A stretch of 12,219 bases of DNA from an uncultured Rhizobiaceae group bacterium. GTDB taxonomy: Bacteria > Pseudomonadota > Alphaproteobacteria > Rhizobiales > Rhizobiaceae. Position numbers and translations under genes: made by a program. The notes under the pieces were generated by a model. That model saw only the letters and a list, made by a program, of their open reading frames with translations. It was not told the origin of the DNA and ran no database searches. The stretch is from the NCBI GenBank assembly GCA_937944075.1, contig CALDZZ010000009.1:1-12219 (forward strand), in the 5' to 3' direction. Of the stretch, positions 1-6,451 are shown one piece after another (the first letter of the stretch is position 1; every line of letters starts with the position of its first letter).

Positions 1-449
1 ACCTTCGACACTTCATCCACTTCCCTGAACAAGGATGGTGTTTCAGTCAGGAACTTGACACCGGTTTCACTGGAAAAGAACTCATGAATTGTATCAAGCT
101 CTGCCTTGGTGAAGCGGTTGCTGTAAATGGTTGCGACTTCAGTCTCCAGCGGACCACGCCTTGCAGCCAGTGAAATTGCCACCTTGTTTACAATATCAGA
201 GATTTCAGACTCAATATCCGGGCGATTGGCAATAAGACCTGCTTTGATAAACGTAGCAACTTCAGGCAAGATTGCATCCAATCTGTCAGTAGCGCCAGTC
301 GCTTCCATCGCAGAGCGTGCAGACTTGATGTGTTCAGGCGTGATTTCTTGTGCCTGTGCCGGCATGTATGATGCCGCAACAACAAGGCAAAAAGCCATGG
401 CTTTTGTACAGGATTTCATTTTTTGCGTTAGTGTATTCACAGAATTCAT
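1..449 (-). CDS. Secreted DUF2059 domain protein (3' end cut by window edge)
   Basis: An open frame starts at 449 and reads off the left edge without a stop (149 complete codons). The N-terminus has a basic stretch (second Met at residue 11, then K12, K16), a hydrophobic core and an AQA-type signal peptidase I site near residues 31-33, so the product is probably periplasmic. The visible part is helical and acidic. Residues about 106-132 (ATIYSNRFTKAELDTIHEFF, then S..G.KF) match the repeat seen in DUF2059 proteins, whose function is unknown. GGTGGAG lies 10 nt before the ATG at 449 and supports that start; the Met at 419 would give a more compact signal peptide. It follows rpiA by 28 bp on the same strand and is probably co-transcribed. 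The family call is from pattern memory and fairly secure; the function is unknown. Confidence 0.75.
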   Translation of the reverse strand, partial: MNSVNTLTQKMKSCTKAMAFCLVVAASYMPAQAQEITPEHIKSARSAMEATGATDRLDAILPEVATFIKAGLIANRPDIESEISDIVNKVAISLAARRGPLETEVATIYSNRFTKAELDTIHEFFSSETGVKFLTETPSLFREVDEVSK

Positions 450-459
450 CTAAGCTATT

Positions 460-466
460 CTCCACC
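460..466 (-). promoter_or_regulatory. Ribosome binding site of the DUF2059 gene
   Basis: On the minus strand this reads GGTGGAG, with 10 nt between GGAG and the ATG at 449. It is one of the better Shine-Dalgarno-like sequences in the window and favours the start at 449 over the in-frame Met at 419. It sits in the 28-bp AT-rich gap after rpiA, so the gene has its own translation signal even if it is co-transcribed. Confidence 0.5.
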
Positions 467-477
467 GATAATTATTA

Positions 478-1191
478 TTATATGTCGCCTAACTGCTTAA
501 CACCGCTAGAACTTGCCAAAAATACTACCTTCGCGTAACCCAAAAACAATCCGTGTTCAACCACACCAGGTATATTCAGTAGTTTTTCTGAAAGAGCTGA
601 TGCGTCAGGAATATGGCCAAAAGAAGCATCGAGTATGAAATGACCACCATCTGTTTCAAATGGTTCATCAGCCCCTCCCCGCAATTCTATAGCACCAGAC
701 AAACCCAAGCTGTTTGCGACTTCCTGTACCGCCTGATGGGTAGCAGCAAGGCCAAACTTGTTGACTTCAATTGGCAATGCAAATGCACCAAGGGTATTAA
801 CAAGCTTACTTTCATCAGCGATTACAGCCATGGCCTTGGAGGCGTGAGCAACGATCTTCTCGCGTAGCAGGGCACCGCCACCGCCTTTGATCAACTGAAA
901 CTCATCATCAACCTCATCTGCCCCATCAATCACAAGATCAAGTTCAGGGAGCTCATCTAGTGTTTTCAGCGGAACCCCAAGTTCCTGACAGAGTTTTTCT
1001 GTTTTGACTGACGTGGGAACGCCTACAACATTCAAACCTTCTTTGATTTTAACTGCAAGCAATCTGATGAATTCATCGGCGGTAGAACCGGTACCAATGC
1101 CAAGTCTCATTCCGTCTTGAACCAGTGAAAGCGCAGCCCTGGCAGCTTCAATTTTCAATTCTCTGCTCATGGAAGTGTAGTCTCTTGGCAT
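478..1191 (-). CDS. rpiA: Ribose-5-phosphate isomerase A
   Basis: RpiA interconverts ribose 5-phosphate and ribulose 5-phosphate in the cytosolic non-oxidative pentose phosphate pathway. The 237-residue product (E. coli RpiA is 219) carries the phosphate-binding GTGSTA at 33-38, the DGADE motif at 89-93 and KGGGGALLREK at 102-112. D89, D92, K102 and E111 correspond to the catalytic D81, D84, K94 and E103 of the E. coli enzyme, all with the same offset of 8. The extra length is mostly at the N-terminus. The second Met (residue 8, at 1170) begins MSRELKIEAARAAL, which is closer to the family start, and neither Met has a clear Shine-Dalgarno, so the true start may be 1170. It is divergent from the gph-like gene and upstream of the DUF2059 gene. 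Confidence 0.95.
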   Translation of the reverse strand: MPRDYTSMSRELKIEAARAALSLVQDGMRLGIGTGSTADEFIRLLAVKIKEGLNVVGVPTSVKTEKLCQELGVPLKTLDELPELDLVIDGADEVDDEFQLIKGGGGALLREKIVAHASKAMAVIADESKLVNTLGAFALPIEVNKFGLAATHQAVQEVANSLGLSGAIELRGGADEPFETDGGHFILDASFGHIPDASALSEKLLNIPGVVEHGLFLGYAKVVFLASSSGVKQLGDI

Positions 1192-1270
1192 ATTTAGTGT
1201 TATCGCAAAACTAACACGTGAGGATTTGATTCACTACTGATTTTCACATTTTCAACAAGGTAAGCGCATC
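1192..1270. promoter_or_regulatory. Divergent rpiA/gph intergenic region with a 6-bp inverted repeat
   Basis: This 79-bp gap must hold the promoters of both rpiA (leftward) and the gph-like gene (rightward). It contains GTGTTA at 1197-1202 and its exact complement TAACAC at 1212-1217, 9 bp apart. The right arm overlaps the palindrome CACGTG at 1215-1220. The repeat sits immediately before the rpiA ATG, where a bound repressor or an RNA hairpin could act. No convincing -35/-10 pair was found. The repeat is short enough to be chance. AAGG at 1257-1260, 10 nt before the gph ATG, is a plausible ribosome binding site. Confidence 0.35.
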
Positions 1271-1948
1271 ATGAAATACGAACTGATTATTTTCGATCTG
1301 GATGGAACCCTTGCGCATACTGCTCCCGATTTGCTGGGTACGCTAAACCGGATCACAAAATCATACAATTTAACAAAACTTGGCATGGCAGAATTCGGTC
1401 AAATCATCGGCCATGGTGCAAAGGCGATGATTGAACGATCATTCGCAGTCAACGGCAAAACACTCGATGAAGATACTGCCGAAGAACTTCTGAAAGCTTT
1501 TTTGGAAGATTATGCAGCCAACATTGCCAATGAAACGCATTTGTTTGACGGTGTTTTGGAAGCCATGGATACTCTGGAAACTAAGGGGTACAAGTTTGCC
1601 CTTTGTACAAACAAGACAGAAAGCATGGCAAGGCTTTTGCTTGAGGAGCTGAATGTAACTCAACGTTTTCTCTCGATTACCGGCGGGGATACATTTGACT
1701 TCAAGAAACCAGACAAACGCCACCTAGAAGAGACTGCGAAACTGGCTGGTTTTCCTATTGAGAAAGCTATCATGATCGGGGACTCAGCCACAGATATCAA
1801 TGCAGCAAAGAATGCTGATATTCCATCCATTGCGGTTACGTTTGGCTATACGGAAATACCTGTTGAACAACTTGGCGCAAACCTTATCATCAATGATTTC
1901 AGTCAATTACCGCCAGCAATTGAATCACTATCACAACAAAAGACTTAA
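1271..1948 (+). CDS. gph: HAD-family phosphatase, phosphoglycolate phosphatase-like
   Basis: A 225-residue HAD hydrolase, the usual length for Gph. It should dephosphorylate a small phospho-metabolite in the cytosol, most likely 2-phosphoglycolate formed by DNA repair or Rubisco-type side reactions. The HAD motifs are complete: motif I FDLDGTL at 8-14 (nucleophile D9, general acid D11), motif II CTN at 112-114, motif III lysine K146 in KKPDKRHL, and motif IV GDSATD at 170-175 (D171, D175). Residues 15-85 form the helical C1 cap of the Gph/PGMB class. The HAD fold is certain; the exact substrate is not, since pyrophosphatase PpaX and beta-phosphoglucomutase relatives share these motifs. The start is preceded by AAGG 10 nt upstream. 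Its TAA lies inside TTAA, shared with the stop of the convergent GGDEF/EAL gene. Confidence 0.85.
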   Translation: MKYELIIFDLDGTLAHTAPDLLGTLNRITKSYNLTKLGMAEFGQIIGHGAKAMIERSFAVNGKTLDEDTAEELLKAFLEDYAANIANETHLFDGVLEAMDTLETKGYKFALCTNKTESMARLLLEELNVTQRFLSITGGDTFDFKKPDKRHLEETAKLAGFPIEKAIMIGDSATDINAAKNADIPSIAVTFGYTEIPVEQLGANLIINDFSQLPPAIESLSQQKT

Positions 1949-4110
1949 GCTGCAGCACCCTGCCGCATCATGGCAGCCATAACACTCTTGTCTTGCTTCT
2001 TCCACGCAGTGTACCACTGCGTGAACTCCTGTGATGGCATAGGTCGTGCAAAATAATAACCCTGGGCGTAAGTACAGCCATACTCTGTCAGGAATTCCAG
2101 TTGGGATATGGTCTCGACACCCTCCGCAACAGTTTCATAATTCAGGCTATTTGCCATCCCAAGAATTGTCTTAACAATGACACGGCCATGTTCATCATCA
2201 CGGTTTGTCAGTTTATCAACAAAGGATCGGTCAATTTTGAAAACATCAAACGGCAAGCGGGAAAGCTGTGAAAGGTTTGAATAGCCTGTACCAAAGTCAT
2301 CAATTGCAAAACGCACACCCAGTTTTTTAAGGATATTGATATGATTCAACGCAATATCCGGATTCTGCATCGCCATGCTTTCAGTAAGCTCAAGCTCTAG
2401 ATTTGCAGGGTTTGCGCCAGTTTCCTCAAGCACTTCAATGACAATATTTGAAAGATCTGGGCGTTCAAATTGAGCAGTGGAGATATTCACGGCAATTGAA
2501 ATATCTATGCCCGCGTCTTCAAATTTCTTCAACTGCTGACAGGCCTGTAATAAAATCCAGCGACCTAGTGGCAATATCAATCCACAGTCTTCTGCCACAT
2601 TGATGAAATCAAGGGGTTGAATCATGCCCTTTTCAGGGTGCTTCCAGCGGATAAGCGCTTCAGCAGATTTGGGCAAGGCAGTACCACAGTGAATTTTTGG
2701 CTGGTAATAGAGTTCCAACTCATTGTTGTTTTCAAGCGCAACACGCAAATCCTGCTCAATTTCCATGCGTCGAGCAGCTTCCTGGTTCAGCTCTTCAGAG
2801 AAATAGCGATAGGTATTTTTACCTTCTTCCTTAGCCTGATACATGGCCATGTCAGCACTTTTCAAAATGGTTTGATAATCCGAACCATCCTTAGGGAAAA
2901 TGGCAATGCCTACAGATGCACCAATATTCACTTTCGTACCATTAACGTCAAAGGGCAGTGATACTGCATCTATAATACGTTGAGAAACAGTTGCGGCGTC
3001 TGTTGCTTCCCTTATTTCAGAAAGCAGAACCGTAAATTCATCACCCCCCAAACGCGCAAGCATCTGTTTGTTTTTATTCGCTTTTTCAGAATCACCGGCC
3101 TCGGTTTCCATGGCATTCATGGCTTTAAACGCAATCAAATCCTCAGCCCGCAATACATTTGCAAGGCGCTCTGAGAACTGGCTTAGAATCATATCGCCGG
3201 CATCATGCCCGTGCGTATCATTCACACGTTTGAAACCATCAAGATCAACAAACAGCAAAGCACCTGTTACTTTTTGTCGAACAGCACGTCTGATTGCACG
3301 AGTAAGTTCCTTGCGAAAAAATTCACGATTTGGAAGTTGTGTTGTGCGGTCCACATAAGCAAGTTCATAGATTTGCTCAATATTTTCCTTTAGCTTGCCA
3401 ATCATGCCGGAAAAAGCATGCCCAAGCTGACGAATTTCATTGGGACCTTCAACAGGCATTGAACGGTCAAGGTCGCCTTGCGCCACCAACTTTGCACTAT
3501 TGGCAAGACTAAGGAGAGGTTTTGTTATCTGGTTGACCAAAACACCCGCCAACATGATACCAAGGGTCAAAATTGGAATAAGGGAAAAGAAATTGGTCTT
3601 CAAAATGGGCCACATGACTTCAGAAAACTTCGGGTTTTCAAAACGGATCATGACAGCACCGATGGATTGACCACCTCTTAAAAGAGGTTCTACCACCGTT
3701 ATGGCATCTTCGGTAATTTCAAAAGTAGGTTTTGATGTCTCTATTGCCTTTGTTTGTTGCGCACTGTCGCCAGAAGGCAACAAGGTCGGCGTAACAGGAT
3801 CTCCATCCAGAAAGAATGTAAATTCACGGTCAACCGCACTCACCTGTTTGACATGTTCACTGGTACGAACAGACTTCAGAATTTCTTCAATGTCGGAGAG
3901 TTCAAAAAAATCAAATTGTTTTTCGAGGCTGCGGGCAACGACATTCGTCATTGAACGCGCCTCTACAAGGCGTTGATCTTGCACTTTCTGGGTTTCGACG
4001 ACTGTGTCAGTTACAAACTGCGCGGCTACGAGAGTAACTGCAACGCCCACTACAAGCATCAAAACACGGAAATGAATTCCGTTACTGACATGTTTTATCT
4101 TAGCTAACAT
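1945..4110 (-). CDS. Membrane-anchored GGDEF-EAL cyclic-di-GMP regulator
   Basis: A 721-residue bifunctional signalling protein. Order: TM1 at about 14-35, a periplasmic region at about 36-170, TM2 at about 173-193, HAMP at about 194-247, GGDEF at about 250-438 and EAL at about 452-705. The cyclase half keeps the metal-binding D289 (FVDLDGF) and intact GGDEF at 355-359. The phosphodiesterase half keeps E484 (EALIRW), N542 (VNIS), E574 (LELTES), D604-D605 (IDDFGTGYS), K625 (FKIDRSF) and E663 (AEGVET), so it should cleave c-di-GMP. Residues about 328-352 are an insertion between RAED (321-324, the usual I-site RxxD) and RLGGDEF. These normally lie about 5 residues apart, so product inhibition or cyclase activity may be altered. 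Net activity cannot be read from sequence. AAGG 5 nt before the ATG is a plausible ribosome binding site. The gene is monocistronic by context. Confidence 0.93.
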   Translation of the reverse strand: MLAKIKHVSNGIHFRVLMLVVGVAVTLVAAQFVTDTVVETQKVQDQRLVEARSMTNVVARSLEKQFDFFELSDIEEILKSVRTSEHVKQVSAVDREFTFFLDGDPVTPTLLPSGDSAQQTKAIETSKPTFEITEDAITVVEPLLRGGQSIGAVMIRFENPKFSEVMWPILKTNFFSLIPILTLGIMLAGVLVNQITKPLLSLANSAKLVAQGDLDRSMPVEGPNEIRQLGHAFSGMIGKLKENIEQIYELAYVDRTTQLPNREFFRKELTRAIRRAVRQKVTGALLFVDLDGFKRVNDTHGHDAGDMILSQFSERLANVLRAEDLIAFKAMNAMETEAGDSEKANKNKQMLARLGGDEFTVLLSEIREATDAATVSQRIIDAVSLPFDVNGTKVNIGASVGIAIFPKDGSDYQTILKSADMAMYQAKEEGKNTYRYFSEELNQEAARRMEIEQDLRVALENNNELELYYQPKIHCGTALPKSAEALIRWKHPEKGMIQPLDFINVAEDCGLILPLGRWILLQACQQLKKFEDAGIDISIAVNISTAQFERPDLSNIVIEVLEETGANPANLELELTESMAMQNPDIALNHINILKKLGVRFAIDDFGTGYSNLSQLSRLPFDVFKIDRSFVDKLTNRDDEHGRVIVKTILGMANSLNYETVAEGVETISQLEFLTEYGCTYAQGYYFARPMPSQEFTQWYTAWKKQDKSVMAAMMRQGAAA

Positions 4111-4152
4111 CCAACCCTTGCCGCACTAACCATTCCCTAATACGAACAGACA

Positions 4153-4181
4153 TTAATAGGAAGATGCGCAGAAATGGTAAA
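4153..4181 (-). promoter_or_regulatory. Candidate sigma-70 promoter for the GGDEF-EAL gene
   Basis: On the minus strand, TTTACC (4181-4176) is followed after 17 bp by TATTAA (4158-4153). Each matches 4 of 6 consensus positions at ideal spacing. The -10 lies about 42 bp before the ATG at 4110, giving a leader of roughly 35 nt. Chance matches of this quality are common in AT-rich DNA, so this is only a candidate. Confidence 0.3.
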
Positions 4182-4277
4182 CATTTGAGCAAACAGCATT
4201 TTATTTAAATATATTTTTGCTTTGTAGTTAACAAAAGAAAAACAATAAATTACCCAAAAACAAGATTGCAATCAGGC

Positions 4278-4306
4278 TTGGCCTGTGAAACCGTCCCGTT
4301 CATATA
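4278..4306 (+). promoter_or_regulatory. Candidate promoter for the transporter-Moco operon
   Basis: TTGGCC (4278-4283) is followed after 17 bp by CATATA (4301-4306), close to the TTG / CTATAT pattern often seen in alphaproteobacterial housekeeping promoters. The -10 is 25 bp before the ATG at 4332, so the leader would be very short. This is the only plausible promoter immediately ahead of the six-gene operon, but it is supported by pattern only. Confidence 0.3.
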
Positions 4307-4331
4307 AACCAAAGGCTTCCTAGACACGTTA

Positions 4332-5240
4332 ATGCGATTTCAAAAACCCACTTTCAGTGACAACATGCTGGGTAGTTTGTTCATGCTGCTTGCAATGTCT
4401 AGCTTTGCAATTGGGGATTCGATAATGAAATTCATCAGTTCAGAAATGCCTTTGGGCCAGATCTTGTTCACCAGAGGGTTGTTTGCCATAGCAGCACTAT
4501 ACTTGATCGCCTGGAAACTGGACAAGCTGAGGCCATTAAATTCCATTCTCAATCTTCCATTTATCCTGCGTGTTACGGGAGAAGTTTGTGCTACATATTT
4601 CTTTTTCACAGCGCTATTTCAAATCCCGCTGGCAAACGCTGCAGCAATCATGCAAGCCCTGCCCTTAACCGTCACACTAGCCGCCGCCTATTTTTTGAGT
4701 GAGCCTATTGGTTGGCGCAGAATTACAGCAATTATGGTTGGTTTTATTGGTGTTATTCTGATCATACAGCCCGGTCTTGAAGGGTTTAACGTTTACTCAC
4801 TATATTGCCTTTTGGCTGTTGCTGCCTGCACCTTGAGAGACGTAGCGACCCGTCGCCTTGACAAGGATATGCCTACACTTTTTGTAACCCTGGTAACTGT
4901 ATTCATCGTCGCCATGGGAGGCGGACTTTTAAGCATCACCGAAGTTTGGGTACCGGTAAGTCTTTACACATCAGGTGTATTGGCTATTGCTTCAATTTTC
5001 TTGATTACGGGTTTCATCGGGATCGTTTCATCAATGCGAGTTGGCGAAGTTGCGGTTGTAACACCATTCAGATATTCGGTTTTGATATTTGCAATCCTGA
5101 TAGGATTTTTCTTTTTTGATGAGATTCCGAATAATCTAACAATAATTGGCTCACTCATAGTGGTAAGCAGCGGCGTCTATACAATTTACAGGGAGCAAAA
5201 GACTGTCCGGAAAGCCAAGTTGAGCCAGGCACCGATGTGA
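4332..5240 (+). CDS. EamA/DMT-family membrane transporter
   Basis: A 302-residue inner membrane protein with about ten hydrophobic segments (near 13-33, 42-62, 78-98, 102-122, 130-147, 154-170, 183-202, 213-233, 242-262 and 267-286). These form two EamA repeats (about 14-146 and 155-286), the normal build of the drug/metabolite transporter superfamily. The first repeat has FAIGDSIMKF and FTRGLFA; each half ends with a glycine-rich helix (GFIGVILII, GSLIVVSSGVY). The C-terminus is short and basic, predicted cytoplasmic. The family includes exporters of amino acids, nucleotides and riboflavin, and the substrate here cannot be assigned. It is the first gene of a plus-strand operon, and its TGA overlaps the next ATG as TGATG. 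No strong ribosome binding site precedes the ATG at 4332; M12 (4365) is a less likely alternative. Confidence 0.88.
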   Translation: MRFQKPTFSDNMLGSLFMLLAMSSFAIGDSIMKFISSEMPLGQILFTRGLFAIAALYLIAWKLDKLRPLNSILNLPFILRVTGEVCATYFFFTALFQIPLANAAAIMQALPLTVTLAAAYFLSEPIGWRRITAIMVGFIGVILIIQPGLEGFNVYSLYCLLAVAACTLRDVATRRLDKDMPTLFVTLVTVFIVAMGGGLLSITEVWVPVSLYTSGVLAIASIFLITGFIGIVSSMRVGEVAVVTPFRYSVLIFAILIGFFFFDEIPNNLTIIGSLIVVSSGVYTIYREQKTVRKAKLSQAPM

Positions 5241-6451
5241 TGATAACTTCAAGAACACCGCCTCACATCATTACGCTTGTGACAACGGCAGCACTTGGTC
5301 CGCTTGCAATGAATGTATTTTTGCCATCACTGCCTGCTATTACCACATACTTTGAAACCACGCCTTCCACAGTACAATTATCGGTCTCACTCTATCTCGC
5401 GACGGTCGCATTATTGCAATTGGTATTCGGCCCCTTGTCAGACAAGTTTGGCAGACGACCCGTCATATTGCTTGCCTTCGCAATCATGATTATTGGTACT
5501 TTGATGTGCATTTTTGCCAGTTCCATAGAATGGTTTCTGGCAGGTCGTGTTATTCAGGCAGCCTCCTCTGCCGGACTGGTTTTATCAAGAGCAATAGCCC
5601 GAGATTTGAAGGAAGGTGCAGATGCTGCAGTTCTTATTGCTTATATCACTATGGGCATGAGCCTCGCCCCCATGATTGGCCCCTTGATTGGGGGCTATCT
5701 TGATGAAATATATGGCTGGCAATCCTCATTTTATTTAACATTGGGGTTTGCAGTTTTCGCACTTTTCTTGATCTATTTTGACTTGGGTGAGACAAACAAG
5801 CACAAGCAGAACTCCTTGAAGGAACAAATCAACGGTTATCCGGAACTGCTGACCTCAAGGCGGTTTTGGGGCTATTCTGCAACCGCAATGTTTTCGTCGG
5901 GCGCTTTCTTTGCCTTTCTGGGTGGCGGCTCAATCCTGGCCAATAAAGCTTATGATCTCTCTCCCTCTCAGTACGGATTTTATTTCATGTTCATCAGCCT
6001 CGGCTATCTGTTGGGCAACATGATATCAGGACGTATTACAAAAAGAATTGGCATTAATCGCATGATGCTAAGCGGAAACATAACTGTCGCCCTTGGCTTG
6101 CTCGCCTCTATTATGACAATATACCTTGGCTTAATGCATCCGGCCTCCTTTTTTGGGTTTATATTCTTTGTTGGTATCGGCAATGGCATGACCCTACCAA
6201 GTGCCAATGCTGGTGTGGTAAATGTGCGCCCAAGTCTTGCAGGCTCGGCATCGGGTCTGGCGGGCAGCATGCAATTGGGCGGTGGCGCCATTCTTTCAGT
6301 CATTGCAGGCTATATGATTACGCTTGAATCCAATGCAATCCCTCTCGCAGCAATGATGTTTATTTCTGTCCTTTTCGCTCTCGCTTCAACACTGTATGTT
6401 ATGCAGGTAGAAAGCCGCATCCAAGCTGAGAATAACGCCAACAATGACTGA
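5240..6451 (+). CDS. MFS transporter, Bcr/CflA-like multidrug efflux type
   Basis: A 403-residue, 12-TM major facilitator protein of the DHA1 drug:proton antiporter type. Visible signatures are FLPSLPAI in TM1 (27-34), motif A GPLSDKFGRRPV after TM2 (64-75) and motif C GMSLAPMIGPLIGG in TM5 (139-152). A hydrophilic loop near 183-203 splits the two six-helix halves. Length and motifs fit the Bcr/CflA group, which exports drugs and sometimes sulfonamides, bicyclomycin or cysteine; the substrate is unknown here. TM1 has MNVFLPSLP where many relatives have D in place of this N. The ATG at 5240 shares one base with the DMT gene's TGA (TGATG); a GTG one codon earlier (5237) is an alternative. The 3' end overlaps fdhD by 8 bp, so it is translationally tied to the Moco genes. 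Confidence 0.9.
   Translation: MITSRTPPHIITLVTTAALGPLAMNVFLPSLPAITTYFETTPSTVQLSVSLYLATVALLQLVFGPLSDKFGRRPVILLAFAIMIIGTLMCIFASSIEWFLAGRVIQAASSAGLVLSRAIARDLKEGADAAVLIAYITMGMSLAPMIGPLIGGYLDEIYGWQSSFYLTLGFAVFALFLIYFDLGETNKHKQNSLKEQINGYPELLTSRRFWGYSATAMFSSGAFFAFLGGGSILANKAYDLSPSQYGFYFMFISLGYLLGNMISGRITKRIGINRMMLSGNITVALGLLASIMTIYLGLMHPASFFGFIFFVGIGNGMTLPSANAGVVNVRPSLAGSASGLAGSMQLGGGAILSVIAGYMITLESNAIPLAAMMFISVLFALASTLYVMQVESRIQAENNANND

Larger units (their letters stand above)
4111..4331. other. AT-rich divergent intergenic region
   Basis: The longest non-coding stretch of the window (221 bp) separates the leftward GGDEF-EAL gene from the rightward transporter-Moco operon. It is strongly AT-rich at 4198-4260 (runs of A and T, ATTTAAAT, GTTAAC). 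It must hold both promoters; one candidate per strand is listed separately. No small open frame with a ribosome binding site and no strong hairpin were seen. The AT-rich core could bind nucleoid proteins such as IHF or H-NS-like factors, but that is inference only. The region upstream of fdhD-type operons can carry an FNR or ModE site; no clear TTGAT-N4-ATCAA was seen. Confidence 0.5.

Noticed and set aside
1960..1976. Hairpin CTGCC-N7-GGCAG near the gph/GGDEF-EAL stops as a terminator
   Set aside because: The stem is only 5 bp, no U-run follows within a useful distance on either strand, and the bases are explained by coding sequence.
2617..3976. Several plus-strand open frames of 60-114 codons within the GGDEF-EAL gene
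   Set aside because: They are antisense shadows of a continuous 721-codon gene with complete conserved motifs.
4198..4260. AT-rich tract as a replication origin or attachment site
   Set aside because: No DnaA-box cluster, direct repeat pair, integrase or tRNA is nearby. AT-richness is expected at a divergent promoter region.
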